A stretch of 64,000 nt of DNA from Pseudoalteromonas rubra (GTDB lineage: Bacteria; Pseudomonadota; Gammaproteobacteria; Enterobacterales; Alteromonadaceae): assembly GCF_000967655.1 (NCBI RefSeq), contig NZ_JXYA01000007.1, positions 1 through 64,000 of the forward strand, given 5' to 3'. Both the position numbers and the translations under genes were made by a program. Under the pieces are notes generated by a model. The model was not told the origin of the DNA and did not search any database. It was given only the letters and a program-made list of their open reading frames with translations. The stretch's first letter is position 1. Each line of letters begins with the position of its first letter. Below, piece by piece: positions 46,844 to 59,270 of this stretch.

Positions 46844-47441
46844 GTAAGTACCTTTGTTTTACATGCTCAGGCATCTGCCTGGTTTGTTGTTCAATCATGC
46901 CGGCCAGCGCCTGATAAAGTGGTGCGGGTGAGACTTGCTCATACAGATGTAAAAAGTGTGCGGTTGCTTCCAGTGTTGAGAGGCTAAAGGCTTGCTCTGC
47001 TTTGCGTATATGGTACTGATTTTCAGGCAGTTGAGCGAATGAGACATGGGGCAGTGTCATCAGCCAGGGGTTGAGCATCAGCATTTTGTGCACTTTTTTC
47101 CAGGTGCCATCCAGTACCACCAAGGTCTCTATGATTGGCCGATTTGCTTGTTCCTGGGAGGGAGAGAGCGCCATAGCGTTTTCAGAAGGGTAAAGCAGTG
47201 CGCATTGAACTGACTGAAGTTGCTCGCGCACTTGCGCAAAATCGGCTTCAGACTCACCGACAACGACCTCAAGGTTACTAAGTTGCAGTGATAACAGGCG
47301 AACCGTATTCTTAGCGACTTTGACTTCACTGGGGTGCTGTAACACCAGTATCTTGCAGTGGTTTTTGAGCGGCTTGCCAAGGAACTTGCAGACACAAGTC
47401 TGCTCAGGAAACTGGCAGTGATTGCAAAGGGGACGTTTCAT
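46833..47441 (-). CDS. tapT: DTW-domain tRNA-uridine aminocarboxypropyltransferase
   Basis: A 202-residue DTW-domain enzyme, the family of TapT (YfiP), which adds a 3-amino-3-carboxypropyl group to tRNA uridine (acp3U47) using SAM. N-terminal cysteines CNHCQFPEQTCVCKF form the expected zinc knuckle, and VVLDGTWKKVHKM carries the DxTW motif. SxxExxA-type element is STLEATA. The pair with the CLCA_X gene is translationally overlapped. Confidence 0.88.
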   Translation of the reverse strand: MKRPLCNHCQFPEQTCVCKFLGKPLKNHCKILVLQHPSEVKVAKNTVRLLSLQLSNLEVVVGESEADFAQVREQLQSVQCALLYPSENAMALSPSQEQANRPIIETLVVLDGTWKKVHKMLMLNPWLMTLPHVSFAQLPENQYHIRKAEQAFSLSTLEATAHFLHLYEQVSPAPLYQALAGMIEQQTRQMPEHVKQRYLRDE

Positions 47442-47569
47442 CGCATTATTTTACTGTTTTTTCTGTCACAGATCATATCATAGTTTGCAGTTTAGGGCCC
47501 TCTTAGCTAGCATTAACTGTAAGTGAGGCTGTTGGTGGGTTTGTTAGCCAATATAGTGAAAGGACTAAT

Positions 47570-47914
47570 ATGAATGTAACGATTGATGAAGCTTGCCTGG
47601 ATACGATGCAGTCCCTGTTAGGTGAGCAATTTTCAGACACCCTGGTATTTTGCATCAGCGAGTTCGAGCGGTTGGAGCGCGAAGTAAGAGAGTCTTTGCC
47701 GGTTGATCTGGAGGCGGCGACGCGCAACGCGCATAGTCTTAAGTCGAATGCGGCCCAGTTTGGTGCGATGAGTTTGTCCGATAGTGCCCGTGAAGTAGAA
47801 ATGTTGTTGCTTCAGGGTGATGTTAACGCTGCTAAAGACGCGTTGGGCAGTTTATCTCAGCAAGTGATTGGCTCTACTGCTAAGCTGCAACAATGGCTGA
47901 TGGCCAACGCGTAG
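47570..47914 (+). CDS. Hpt-domain phosphotransfer protein
   Basis: A 114-residue stand-alone histidine phosphotransfer protein. His55 lies in the canonical AHSLKSNA motif; the rest is a four-helix bundle with a typical SDSAREVEMLL helix. It would relay phosphate between a hybrid kinase and a receiver, neither of which is adjacent. The receiver at 23.8 kb is a candidate partner only by function. Confidence 0.88.
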   Translation: MNVTIDEACLDTMQSLLGEQFSDTLVFCISEFERLEREVRESLPVDLEAATRNAHSLKSNAAQFGAMSLSDSAREVEMLLLQGDVNAAKDALGSLSQQVIGSTAKLQQWLMANA

Positions 47915-48111
47915 GTTGGTATTCGTTTGCAAGTGTAATTGTTCAATACAGCTCAGCGTGTTATGAGCTGTTTTTCGCTTTGCAGGCGTTACATTTCTGT
48001 GGCGCCCTCAGTGTTACTCTTTTCTAAAATCTTCCTTTCATTCTCTGTTCGGAATCTGCTTTTCTTCCTGTCGCTGGAGCGTTATTCTAGTGGCCTGAAT
48101 AGGGAGAAATA

Positions 48112-49329
48112 ATGATAAAAATTACTAAAAGCAGCAAACTCAACGGGGTGTGCTACGATATTCGCGGTCCTGTGTTATCACAGGCAAAGAAAATGGAAGA
48201 TGAGGGCACTAAGGTCCTCAAACTTAACATTGGCAACCCGGCTGCATTTGGCTTTGATATGCCTGAAGATATGCACCGAGACATCATTCGCAATCTGTCG
48301 GATGCTCAGGGCTATTGTGATTCAAAAGGGCTATATTCTGCCCGGGTCGCTGTGTATCAGCATTACCAGCAGAAAAACCTGCCAAATATCAGTGTAGATA
48401 ACATCTTCATTGGTAATGGCGTTAGCGAGCTTATCCAGATGGTCACGCAGGCGCTGCTTAACGACGGTGATGAGGTATTGATCCCGGCCCCGGATTACCC
48501 CTTATGGACGGCATCGGTTAAGTTGTCAGGTGGTAAACCGGTTCATTACTTATGTGATGAAGCGGCCGACTGGTTTCCTGACTTAGCCGATATTCGTGCC
48601 AAAATTACCCCTAACACCCGGGCTCTGGTACTAATCAATCCCAACAATCCGACCGGAGCCGTGTATAGCAAAGCGCTGCTGGAGGGGCTGATCGACATTG
48701 CCAGAGAGCACAACCTGTTGCTGCTCAGCGATGAAATCTATGAAAAGATCCTCTACGATGGAGCCGTACACTGGTCAATTGCGTCTTTATGTGACGACTT
48801 ACCTGTGATCACCTTTAACGGGCTTGCCAAAACGTATCGCGCAGCTGGTTTGCGGATGGGCTGGATGGTGCTCAGCGGCAAAGTGGCGGCGATGAAAGAT
48901 CTCATTGATGGCCTGAACATGCTGGCGTCTATGCGTTTATGCGCTAACGTTCCGGCACAGTTTGCTATCCAGCAGGCATTGGGTGGCGTACAGTCTATCG
49001 ATGCTCTAATCGAGCCTGGCGGGCGCTTGTATGAGCAACGTCAGATTGCATGGCAGGGGCTGAATGATATGCAGGGTGTATCCTGTGTTAAACCTATGGG
49101 TGCATTGTACGCATTTGCCAAAATAGATACGCAACATTTCAATGTAAAAAACGATGAGCGTATGATGCTGGACTTGTTGCGCGAAGAGAAAATACTGCTG
49201 GTGCATGGCAGGGCGTTTAACTGGCCTCAGCCGGATCATTTCCGACTGGTATTTTTACCCCACATGGATGAACTGGAACCCGCCATGGCCAGGATGCAGC
49301 GGTTTTTTGAACATTACCGGCAGCAATAG
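48112..49329 (+). CDS. alaA: Glutamate-pyruvate aminotransferase AlaA
   Basis: A 405-residue PLP enzyme (class I aminotransferase) making alanine from pyruvate. The same length as E. coli AlaA and highly similar across it (VCYDIRGPVL, NIGNPA, GYCDSKGLYSAR, PAPDYPLWTA, INPNNPTGAVYSK). The PLP lysine is that of FNGLAKTYRAAGLRMGW. GGGAGAAATA ribosome-binding site upstream. It ends 18 bp before the convergent M15 gene. Confidence 0.96.
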   Translation: MIKITKSSKLNGVCYDIRGPVLSQAKKMEDEGTKVLKLNIGNPAAFGFDMPEDMHRDIIRNLSDAQGYCDSKGLYSARVAVYQHYQQKNLPNISVDNIFIGNGVSELIQMVTQALLNDGDEVLIPAPDYPLWTASVKLSGGKPVHYLCDEAADWFPDLADIRAKITPNTRALVLINPNNPTGAVYSKALLEGLIDIAREHNLLLLSDEIYEKILYDGAVHWSIASLCDDLPVITFNGLAKTYRAAGLRMGWMVLSGKVAAMKDLIDGLNMLASMRLCANVPAQFAIQQALGGVQSIDALIEPGGRLYEQRQIAWQGLNDMQGVSCVKPMGALYAFAKIDTQHFNVKNDERMMLDLLREEKILLVHGRAFNWPQPDHFRLVFLPHMDELEPAMARMQRFFEHYRQQ

Positions 49330-49347
49330 GGAGCGCCTATTGCTGAC

Positions 49348-51507
<2,160 letters not shown>

Positions 51508-51511
<4 letters not shown>

Positions 51512-52014
51512 AAATTACATGCCCTGGATAGTGTAATAAGCGGATCTTTGCCCGCAGTGACTTGATTCAATGGATAGTAACAGGGTCCCAGCTTATCTGC
51601 ATTAAGCAGTATCAGGGTACCCAGGATCTCAATATCGCCCGGCACATCGAAATAACATAAGACGTCGTTCATCGCGACCTGCTTTTTACCATAACTGTGC
51701 TGGATGAGGTGCTCGGTTTTGCGATATTCAGTTGGCAATAGCAGGTGGAGCAGCATTAACAGCCCGGATTTTGCCCGCAGTATAAATTCGCAGCCCTGCT
51801 GGCTGATTTTTTCAACCCTGGCCGGGCAGGGAGCCAGCATCATCGCGGTATTTAATTTCACACAGACGCCTGGCCCCAGCATGCCGCTGGCAAACAAAGG
51901 CTCCGGGTGCTGGCTCAGGGGGTGTACTTTGCCGGTAAAGGGACTGGCAATGTGCATAATGGGATTGGCAATTTGCGCAATCGGTGCGTAATTAATCTGC
52001 TGTGATAAGTGCAT
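51508..52014 (-). CDS. EIIA-Glc-like PTS protein with a changed active site
   Basis: A 168-residue homologue of EIIA-Glc (Crr). SPFTGKVHPLSQ, LFASGMLGPGVCVKL and APCPARVEKI follow the Crr pattern. Residue 90 keeps the phosphorylated His (LLHLLLP), but residue 75, the partner His of NHAFSI in Crr, is Cys75 (QGCEFI). Phosphate accepting from HPr may be changed, which points to a regulatory role. No EIIBC or HPr gene is near. It is part of a tightly overlapped operon. Confidence 0.75.
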
Positions 52015-52394
52015 CAGACAAACAAGTATCCGTCTTTTTTGAGTGCTTTAATGGCATCAGGAAGTTGTGCTTCTTTAACCAAAATATAGTCAGTGTCGTA
52101 GGTGGAAATAGAAAAAATAGACACATTCGCTGCGGCCAGCACGCCAGAAATATTGGCCATAATACCGGTCAGCGAAAAACCCAGCGGCCCAATCACCTCC
52201 AATGCGCGCCAATGTGGCTCGGTGGCGAAACTGTCAAACTTGAGGTCGCTTGGGCAGACAATTGAAAGTTCTTCGGAGGTTTTTGCAATAAAAAATATCT
52301 CGGCAGACATCACTGCTGCGGGCACAGCCTGATCACTATCCAGACTATGGATGGTAAAATTGTGCGGCAATACCTGCAATGTTTGCTTCGACAT
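52014..52394 (-). CDS. ACT-domain protein
   Basis: A 126-residue protein with a pair of ACT-like units. The C-terminal half is clear (VIGPLGFSLTGIMANISGVLAAANVSIFSISTYDTDYILVKEAQLPDAIKALKKDGYLF), the group of ACT proteins often paired with amino-acid sensing. It overlaps the EIIA-like stop by one base and starts the five-gene run. No enzyme domain. Confidence 0.82.
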   Translation of the reverse strand: MSKQTLQVLPHNFTIHSLDSDQAVPAAVMSAEIFFIAKTSEELSIVCPSDLKFDSFATEPHWRALEVIGPLGFSLTGIMANISGVLAAANVSIFSISTYDTDYILVKEAQLPDAIKALKKDGYLFV

Positions 52395-52487
52395 ATCCGA
52401 GTCCTGACACTTGTGACTCTTTCATAGTATAGCCAAGCATGGTCAAAATAAACCTTTTTCCGTTGGCTGCACACTCTGCTAAGTTGT

Positions 52488-52517
52488 AATACGGGAAGCG
52501 TGCGTGCTTCCCGTATT
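52488..52517. terminator. Perfect 12-bp stem-loop after pta
   Basis: AATACGGGAAGC (52488-52499) and GCTTCCCGTATT (52506-52517) pair fully around GTGCGT, 24 bp past the leftward pta stop. A T-run is lacking, so the end may need other factors, or the stem may protect the transcript. Confidence 0.55.
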
Positions 52518-52540
52518 GGGCGACAGATAAGCCTGGTTGA

Positions 52541-54688
52541 TTACTGGTCGTTTTGTCCTGCCTGGATAGCTGTCAGTGCGATGGTATAGACAATATCATC
52601 AACCAGTGCACCGCGGCTGAGGTCGTTAACAGGCTTGCGCATACCTTGCAGCATAGGCCCGATACTGATCAGATCGGCGCTTCGCTGAACCGCTTTATAG
52701 GTGGTGTTGCCGGTATTGAGGTCCGGGAATACAAACACTGTTGCTTTACCAGCCACTTTACTGTTTGGCGCCTTTTTACGTGCAACATTTTCCATGATGG
52801 CGGCGTCGTATTGCAGTGGTCCGTCAATATCCAGATCCGGGCGCTTTTCTTGCGCAATGCGCGTCGCTTCGCGGACTTTATCAACGTCAGCCCCCTGGCC
52901 CGATGTGCCGGTGCTGTAGCTGATCATCGCCACTTTCGGCTCAATACCAAATGCAGCGGCTGATTCAGCAGATTGAATCGCGATATCGGCCAGCTGCTCA
53001 GCAGTTGGATCTGGGTTAATGGCACAGTCGCCATATACCAGCACCTGATCGGGCAGCAGCATAAAGAACACCGAACTGACCAAAGAGGAATCCGGCGCTG
53101 TTTTTATCAGCTGAAGCGGCGGGCGAATGGTGTTGGCGGTCGTGTTGACAGCACCGGACACCAGACCGTCTACTTTATCTTCGGCCAGCATCATAGTGCC
53201 CAGCACGACGTTGTCCTGCAATTGCTCTGCCGCGACGACTTCGGTCAGACCTTTGTTTTTACGCAGCTCAACCATAGGCGCTATGTACTTTTCAACCTCT
53301 TCATGGGGGTCGAGGATAGTGACGTTGTCGTTAAGCTCCACACCTTGTTGGGCGGCAATACGTTCGATTTCTTCGCGCTCTCCCAGCAGCACGGTTTTGG
53401 CAATGCCTCGCTCGCCACAAATGGCTGCGGCTTTAATCGTACGAGGTTCGTTGCCCTCTGGCAGTACAATGGTTTTGTTGGCTTTACGCGCAGAATCGGT
53501 CAGCAAATAACGAAATGCCGGAGGTGATAACTTGCGCGTTTTTGCTACGCCCTGAGCTAGCGAGTCTAACCAGTCGGCGTCAATATGATCGGCGTTATGC
53601 TGTTTGACTTTGTCGATACGTTGTTCGTCGTCTGCTGGTACTTCCATGTTGAAGTTGTGCAGCAACAAAGAGGTTCGCCAGGTATCTGCTGTGGTTGCCA
53701 AAATCGGCAGGCCAGTTGCCATCGCTTGCTCGCACAGCTCCATGATCTTGGCTTCGGGTTTAAAACCGCCGGTGAGCAAAATCGCGCCTAGCTTAGTGCC
53801 GTTCATGGCACTCAGGCAGCCCGCAACCAGAATATCGGAGCGATCGCCTGGCGTGACGAGCAGGGCGCCGGGCGTAAAATGGTTCAGGATATTTGACACG
53901 GTTCTGGCACAAAAGGTGACCCGTCTTAAACGACGGTGTGCCATGTCTCCGGCATTGATCACTTCCGCGCCCAGATAGTTACTCAGGTCAACTACACGCG
54001 GCGCAACCAGATCAAAATCCCAGGGAATGGCGCCCAGTAACATAAATGGATGCTTGCGGAAGATAGGCAAAGAGGCCAATCGGTTGAGTTCGTTTTCCAG
54101 TTGTTCCGGCTCGTGTTGATCGACCAGATCGGCACGTGCGCGACCATCTTCATCAAGCGGTGCATTGACCTTGTTAAAGATACAGCCCAATACCCGCGCA
54201 TGGTCAACACCCCCATAGTTACCGGCGGCAATTTCCAGACGATCTTCGAGCTGATCATTGCTATCGTTGCCCGGGGTCAGCACAAACACAATATCCGCAC
54301 CCAGTGTTTGAGCGATTTCCCGGTTAACACGCCCAGCATAAGGCTGACGGCGCGTTGGCACCATGCCTTCGATGATGGCCACTTCACCCGGATTGATGGC
54401 GCTTTCAAACCGTTCGACAATTTCTTCGAGCAAATCATCGCCTTTGCCATCGCCTATCATTTGCTCCGCATAGCTCAGCTCAAAAGGCGTCGGCGGTGAA
54501 ATGGATGAGCCTTGCTGTACGACTAGGGTTGATTTCTCCGGGCCGGTATCTTCTTTGCGAGGCTGTGCGATGGGTTTGAAAAAATTAACCGCAACGGCTT
54601 TTTGCTCCAGCGCGCGCACCAGGCCAACCGACACGGACGTTAAGCCTACGCCGGTTGAGATGGGGATCAACATAATACGACGGCTCAT
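52541..54688 (-). CDS. pta: Phosphate acetyltransferase (long form)
   Basis: A 715-residue enzyme interconverting acetyl-CoA and acetyl phosphate. N-terminal P-loop-like domain ([14 protein letters not shown]), a central DRTGG domain, and a C-terminal PTA catalytic domain ([58 protein letters not shown]). Length matches E. coli Pta (714). It follows ackA by 3 bp. Confidence 0.97.
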   Translation of the reverse strand: MSRRIMLIPISTGVGLTSVSVGLVRALEQKAVAVNFFKPIAQPRKEDTGPEKSTLVVQQGSSISPPTPFELSYAEQMIGDGKGDDLLEEIVERFESAINPGEVAIIEGMVPTRRQPYAGRVNREIAQTLGADIVFVLTPGNDSNDQLEDRLEIAAGNYGGVDHARVLGCIFNKVNAPLDEDGRARADLVDQHEPEQLENELNRLASLPIFRKHPFMLLGAIPWDFDLVAPRVVDLSNYLGAEVINAGDMAHRRLRRVTFCARTVSNILNHFTPGALLVTPGDRSDILVAGCLSAMNGTKLGAILLTGGFKPEAKIMELCEQAMATGLPILATTADTWRTSLLLHNFNMEVPADDEQRIDKVKQHNADHIDADWLDSLAQGVAKTRKLSPPAFRYLLTDSARKANKTIVLPEGNEPRTIKAAAICGERGIAKTVLLGEREEIERIAAQQGVELNDNVTILDPHEEVEKYIAPMVELRKNKGLTEVVAAEQLQDNVVLGTMMLAEDKVDGLVSGAVNTTANTIRPPLQLIKTAPDSSLVSSVFFMLLPDQVLVYGDCAINPDPTAEQLADIAIQSAESAAAFGIEPKVAMISYSTGTSGQGADVDKVREATRIAQEKRPDLDIDGPLQYDAAIMENVARKKAPNSKVAGKATVFVFPDLNTGNTTYKAVQRSADLISIGPMLQGMRKPVNDLSRGALVDDIVYTIALTAIQAGQNDQ

Positions 54689-54691
54689 AGC

Positions 54692-55891
54692 TTATTGCTC
54701 CTGTGCCAGTTGCGCGGCATCATGGGCGATGACCCATTCTTCGTTGGTCGGGATCACCAGTGCTTTGGTCGTGTTACCTGAGCGGGTAATTTCTCCCTCT
54801 TTACCAAAACGGGCATCCAGGTTTGCCTGCGCATCAATCTCCATACCCAAAAAGCTAAGTTGCTCAACCACTTTTGCGCGGATAACATCTGAGTTTTCGC
54901 CAATGCCACCAGTAAATACCAGCGCATCCACGCCACCCAGAGGCACGGCAAAGCTGGCAATTTGCTTAGCCAGGCGATAACAGAACATGTCCAGCGCTAA
55001 GGTTGCCTGCGGGTGTCCGTCTGCGGCGGCTTCTTCGATGGTACGGCAGTCATTCGACAGCTCACTGATCCCCTGCAAACCACTTTGCTTATTCAGTAAA
55101 GTATCAACTTGCTCTACGCTATAACCCAGTTGGTTAACCAGGTAGGAGAACAGGCCCGGATCGATATCACCGCTGCGAGTGCCCATGATCAGGCCTTCCA
55201 GTGGCGTCAGTCCCATACTGGTATCGACCGACTTACCATCTTTGATTGCACAAACAGAGCAGCCGTTACCGAGATGCGCGGTAATAATGCGAGAACTTTT
55301 TTGCTCAAGGCCTAATGCTTTGATAGCCTGAGTCGATACAAAATAGTGACTGGTGCCATGGAAGCCATAACGGCGGATCCCATGAGATTTGTACAGCTCG
55401 TAGGGCAGTGCATATAGATACGCAGTAGGCGACATGCTTTGATGGAAGGCGGTGTCGAATACCGCAACCTGAGGCAAGTGACTAAAGGCCTTTGTGGCGG
55501 CGTCTATGCCAAGCAGGTTGGCCGGGTTGTGTAGCGGTGCCAGGTCAGCGGTTTTGACAATGGCCTGGTGTACTGTGTCATCTATCAGGACCGATTGTGT
55601 GAAGTGTTCACCCCCATGCACTACGCGGTGACCGACTGCAACCAGCTCTTTGTCCAGGCCAAGGGATTTAACCAGCTCGACCAGTTTGTCGATGGCAATC
55701 TGGTGGGCTTCACCGGCATTAAGCGCGACGGTGTGCTTTTGACCTTGGTGCTTGTATTTGATCTGAGGATTGCTTTCGCCAAGGCGTTCAGCAAGCCCAG
55801 ACAGGTGTTCCTGAGCGGTGTTTGGGTCTATGATTGCGAATTTGAGGCTGGAGCTGCCACAATTGAGTACCAGAACATGGGTAGATGACAT
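54692..55891 (-). CDS. ackA: Acetate kinase
   Basis: A 399-residue acetate kinase of the ASKHA fold. NCGSSSLKFA near the N-terminus, GHRVVHGGEHF, HNPANLLGI, FDTAFHQ, GFHGTSHYF and HLGNGCS are the family motifs. The ATG at 55891 is chosen by alignment with E. coli (400 residues); the TTG at 55912 lacks support. Pairs with pta to make or use acetate, with yfbV divergent as in E. coli. An inverted repeat lies 41 bp upstream. Confidence 0.97.
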   Translation of the reverse strand: MSSTHVLVLNCGSSSLKFAIIDPNTAQEHLSGLAERLGESNPQIKYKHQGQKHTVALNAGEAHQIAIDKLVELVKSLGLDKELVAVGHRVVHGGEHFTQSVLIDDTVHQAIVKTADLAPLHNPANLLGIDAATKAFSHLPQVAVFDTAFHQSMSPTAYLYALPYELYKSHGIRRYGFHGTSHYFVSTQAIKALGLEQKSSRIITAHLGNGCSVCAIKDGKSVDTSMGLTPLEGLIMGTRSGDIDPGLFSYLVNQLGYSVEQVDTLLNKQSGLQGISELSNDCRTIEEAAADGHPQATLALDMFCYRLAKQIASFAVPLGGVDALVFTGGIGENSDVIRAKVVEQLSFLGMEIDAQANLDARFGKEGEITRSGNTTKALVIPTNEEWVIAHDAAQLAQEQ

Positions 55892-56216
55892 AATGACTAT
55901 CCGTTTTGACAATAACTGTTATTGCGTATTAAGCTAAATGAAAAGGCGCATTTAGCTACATATTAGACTAAGGTGTAATTGACGAGTATAAAGTTAATTT
56001 TACCCGATTTTTTTGAGAAACGTTAGGCCGTCTCGATTGGTTTATCGTATTTTATTGAGTGTTTTATTGATCACAAAACGGCTGCTGGCTGATAGCAGGT
56101 AAGCAACGCGTTAATGGTGTTGCCTGGTGTTCTTCAATGGACTAAATGTAAGTTGTCCGTTGCCGATTTTGGTCAATAATAAATGAGTAAACAATTTGCC
56201 CTTGCACCCGGGAGTT
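55892..56216. other. Divergent control region ackA / yfbV
   Basis: There is no gene. AGCTAAATG (55932-55940) and CATTTAGCT (55949-55957) form a perfect 9-bp inverted repeat with an 8-base spacer, close to the ackA start, probably an operator or leader stem. The rest is AT-rich with no further clear element. Confidence 0.5.
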
Positions 56217-56663
56217 ATGATGCAGAAAAGTCTTATTTCACAAGTGCAACTTGGACGTCAGTACGCCAAAGAGTGGCCAATGCGCAAGGAATTGACGCTG
56301 TTATTTCCCGAATTCAGAGTGATCAAAGCGACTGAATTTGCCCTTCAGATGATGCCTGCGTTGGCGATTATTTCGGTTTTTGTCCAAACAACGTACTTGG
56401 GAATGGCGTACTTACCCCAGGCTATCACCATCGCTTTATTCTTCTTGTCTTTGCCAGTGCAGGGCCTGCTATGGCTCGGAAAGCGGGCGGACACTCGTCT
56501 TAATCCAGCCCTCAATAGCTGGTACAAAGAGCTCTATCACAAAATGGTGGCCAATGGCTATCAGGCCGATGCCTCCCGGGATCCTAAGTATCGTGAGCTG
56601 GCTAAATTGCTCAAAGATATGTTTGAAAAAATGGACAAAGCATTTGCAAAAGAAAACCTCTGA
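56217..56663 (+). CDS. yfbV: YfbV (UPF0208, DUF412) membrane protein
   Basis: A 148-residue inner-membrane protein of the UPF0208 family, next to ackA as in E. coli; a role in Ter macrodomain maintenance has been reported there for YfbV. QLGRQYAKEWPMRKELTLLFPE is typical. Two membrane helices at about 45-70 and 75-92, then a basic, helical cytoplasmic tail. GGGAG precedes ATG 56217. Confidence 0.9.
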   Translation: MMQKSLISQVQLGRQYAKEWPMRKELTLLFPEFRVIKATEFALQMMPALAIISVFVQTTYLGMAYLPQAITIALFFLSLPVQGLLWLGKRADTRLNPALNSWYKELYHKMVANGYQADASRDPKYRELAKLLKDMFEKMDKAFAKENL

Positions 56664-56684
56664 TAAATCAGAGGTTTTCTTTTA
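56653..56684. terminator. Terminator, yfbV / rlmA
   Basis: AAAACCTCTGAT-AA-ATCAGAGGTTTT with TCTTTT following. The yfbV stop codon lies in its stem. It may serve both converging genes. Confidence 0.85.
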
Positions 56685-56710
56685 TTCGCTACGCGCGGTA
56701 GGCAAGCAGC

Positions 56711-57514
56711 TCAGGCTTTTTGGTAGCGCGTGATCAGAAAAGAAAAGGTCACTTCATGATGGCTGGCCTGGTCTAGTGCCTCGTAGTGACTTTCTTTAAA
56801 CTTCCATGCAAAAGGCGTCATTTTGATCAAGTGCTTGATGACGTCGGTGGGCACCTGCTGGGTCTGCTCAAGGTGGGTTTGCTCTGCTTCGACAAAACCT
56901 TGCGGGCAATCCGGGGCGTCATGAAGTCGTACTTCATCGTAAATATGGGTTTTCAGCTCATATAAATGTCTGGGACCCGGGCTTACAACCAACAACTGGC
57001 CTTGCGGTTTGAGCAAGCGCGCCATTTCATCGGCAAATACCGGAGCAAACACACTTAGCAGTACATCTGCCTGAGCGGCAACAAAGGGCGTGTCTTTAAT
57101 AGAAGCCACACTAAAGTGGACCTGCGGGTAGCGTTTTGCCGCGTAGCGGATAGCTGGTTTTGAAATATCGACACCGAACACCTGGCTTGTTGCGGGCAGT
57201 GAATTGGCAATAGCCTGCGTATAAAAGCCTTCTCCACAGCCCATATCAATGACCGCATGACAGGGCAAAGCGGCAATGGCCTGAGCCAGGTGAGATTGTA
57301 AAAACTGGTAGTGGTCGGTAGCGAAAAAGGCCCGACGGGCCTGCACCATATCCAGATTGTCGCCTGGCTGGCGAGACTTTTTAAACTGGACGGGCAGCAG
57401 GTTAACATAGCCTTCTTTGGCCACATCAAACTGATGGTTATGCTCACAATGCAGTGTTTTATTGTGTTCAGTCAAAGGTGCTGAGCAAATGGGGCAGCGA
57501 TAATGCAGCGTCAT
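56711..57514 (-). CDS. rlmA: 23S rRNA (guanine-745) methyltransferase RlmA
   Basis: A 267-residue SAM-dependent enzyme methylating G745 of 23S rRNA. N-terminal zinc knuckle (CPICSAPL ... LHCEHNHQFD), KEGYVNLLP, then the SAM site VIDMGCGEGFYT and FGVDISKPAI. Ends with the family SFLITRYQK. It overlaps the upstream membrane-protein gene by 4 bp. Confidence 0.93.
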   Translation of the reverse strand: MTLHYRCPICSAPLTEHNKTLHCEHNHQFDVAKEGYVNLLPVQFKKSRQPGDNLDMVQARRAFFATDHYQFLQSHLAQAIAALPCHAVIDMGCGEGFYTQAIANSLPATSQVFGVDISKPAIRYAAKRYPQVHFSVASIKDTPFVAAQADVLLSVFAPVFADEMARLLKPQGQLLVVSPGPRHLYELKTHIYDEVRLHDAPDCPQGFVEAEQTHLEQTQQVPTDVIKHLIKMTPFAWKFKESHYEALDQASHHEVTFSFLITRYQKA

Positions 57515-58137
57515 TTATCTAAGTAATCCCTATCATAAAAGGTTTTGACCCAGTGAGGTCGGTAAGTGATCAGCAAGGTAATGGCCATTCCGTTCAGCAT
57601 CGCTTCGGGAAACCACATGATGACCGCATAAAAAATGTAGTTGTCGACCAGGACAGGCCAGTCATACAGCCCGATACTCAGGTAATATAGCGCACTGATT
57701 ATAATCTTACTGGCAGCAACCAGTCCGCCGCACAAAAAGGCACAGACAAAGATATAGACAAAAAAGTGGCGGCTGAGAAAGTGATAGCAAAGTAAAAACA
57801 AGCCATAACTCAGATAGACCGGAAGCAGGGCTGTGAATAGCCAAAATGTCCACAGATTGTCGATGGGCATAGGGCCAAGGAAATAACTAAGCAGCGTGGC
57901 CAGCGTGCTGCACAGCAGGCCCATATGCCAGCCAAGCGTGAGCGTTACCGCTGTGATCCCGAGAATATGAATAGATAGCTGGGGTAAAATGCCAGCTTGG
58001 ATCTGCCACAACAGCGCCAGCACCAGCGCACTGGCCAGCACGCCGGTTTGTCTTGTCGGCGTCTGTAGCAATGTCTGATACTGGTGTTTGTTGATGCTCA
58101 GGGCGAACAGGCCCATGGCGATAAGCGCGATGAACAT
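57511..58137 (-). CDS. CbiM-like membrane protein (ECF permease-like)
   Basis: A 208-residue hydrophobic protein with six or seven membrane segments, similar to the energy-coupling-factor permease (CbiM/NikM-like) group without the cobalt-binding N-terminal Met-His motif. LSIHILGITAVTLTLGW and the AALY / WFPEAMLNGMAITLL end resemble the group. No ATPase is adjacent, so its substrate is unknown. It overlaps rlmA by 4 bp and starts 5 bp after xthA. Confidence 0.7.
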   Translation of the reverse strand: MFIALIAMGLFALSINKHQYQTLLQTPTRQTGVLASALVLALLWQIQAGILPQLSIHILGITAVTLTLGWHMGLLCSTLATLLSYFLGPMPIDNLWTFWLFTALLPVYLSYGLFLLCYHFLSRHFFVYIFVCAFLCGGLVAASKIIISALYYLSIGLYDWPVLVDNYIFYAVIMWFPEAMLNGMAITLLITYRPHWVKTFYDRDYLDK

Positions 58138-58142
58138 ATTGG

Positions 58143-58952
58143 TTACAAGTCAAAAGTTGCCCAGACTGGCGCATGATCTGAGGGCTTCCCAATCCCACGC
58201 AGCTCGTAGTCAATGTCACTTTCAACACACTTGGCCATCAAAGACTCTGTGGCCAGGACAACGTCGATACGCAGACCGCGATTGTCATCAAAGCCCTTAG
58301 AGCGATAATCAAACCACGAGTATTTTTCGCAGGCGTCTGGCGTGAGCTCGCGGAAGGTATCTTTGAGTCCCCAGTCCATTAATGTTTGCAGCCATTCACG
58401 TTCGATGGGCTGGAATGAACACTTACCGGTTTTCAGCCAGCGTTTGCGGTTGGGCTCGCCAATACCAATATCCAAATCGATCGGAGAGATATTGATATCG
58501 CCCATGACAATCAGATGCTCGCCGTTATCGGCAGTGCTGTTCAGATGGGTCATCAGATCGGCATAAAACTGACGTTTATACGGAAACTTGGTCTCGTGGT
58601 TAATGTTGTCACCCTGGGGGAAGTAACCATTCATGATAGTGACATCTTCACCGCTGTCGCTTTCAAAGGTACCAATGATCATACGTTTTTGCGATTCTTC
58701 AGTGTCTGTCGCAAAGCCCTTTTGGATCTGTTTTGCAGGCTTTTTAGAAAGCATAGCAACGCCATAGTGGGCTTTTTGGCCATGAAAATACACGTGGTAG
58801 CCCATCGCTTCAACATCAGCGACCGGGAAGGCTTCGTCATGCACTTTAATTTCCTGCAAGCCGATAACATCGGGCTGGTGTTTATCGATCAGGGCTTGTA
58901 GCTGGTGCAGGCGAGCGCGCAGGCCGTTTATATTGAATGAGATAACTTTCAT
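58143..58952 (-). CDS. xthA: Exodeoxyribonuclease III
   Basis: A 269-residue AP endonuclease / 3'-5' exonuclease of base-excision repair. The catalytic set is visible: [13 protein letters not shown] (Glu), [28 protein letters not shown] and SDHAPVW (His). Length matches E. coli XthA (268). It is followed at 5 bp by the membrane-protein gene. Confidence 0.96.
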   Translation of the reverse strand: MKVISFNINGLRARLHQLQALIDKHQPDVIGLQEIKVHDEAFPVADVEAMGYHVYFHGQKAHYGVAMLSKKPAKQIQKGFATDTEESQKRMIIGTFESDSGEDVTIMNGYFPQGDNINHETKFPYKRQFYADLMTHLNSTADNGEHLIVMGDINISPIDLDIGIGEPNRKRWLKTGKCSFQPIEREWLQTLMDWGLKDTFRELTPDACEKYSWFDYRSKGFDDNRGLRIDVVLATESLMAKCVESDIDYELRGIGKPSDHAPVWATFDL

Positions 58953-59270
58953 CGTTGTTGTTCTTTATTTGCATATAGTCAGTGGTGCTAAGTCTATCAT
59001 TTTTGTCTGCGTGAATGGAGGGGCAAGCGTGATTTTCCCACGTCCTGTTGGACCTTTAATCGGATTGATTTAAGGTCCCATTATCGTGCCAAATGCGGCG
59101 GTTTATATCCGCTATTTTTGTTAATTAACGCGAAAATTGTAACCGCTTTAAAGCGCCTGATTAGGGAGTTGTGAATAGCCTATTAAATGATCAGGAAAGT
59201 TGAGTTTTACCATTTACACGGTAAAACTTGTATATATAATGCGCACCAATTCGTTCATTTGGGGTAAATT
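58953..59270. other. Divergent region, xthA / DUF3718
   Basis: There is no gene. It holds the palindromic promoter of the DUF3718 gene (59203-59240) and, toward xthA, nothing clear. Confidence 0.5.
59203..59240 (+). promoter_or_regulatory. Promoter with overlapping 9-bp inverted repeat
   Basis: TTTACA (59213-59218), a 16-base spacer and a perfect TATAAT (59235-59240). AGTTTTACC (59203-59211) and GGTAAAACT (59220-59228) are exact reverse complements flanking the -35, so a repressor could block it. The start codon is 30 bp past the -10. Confidence 0.7.
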
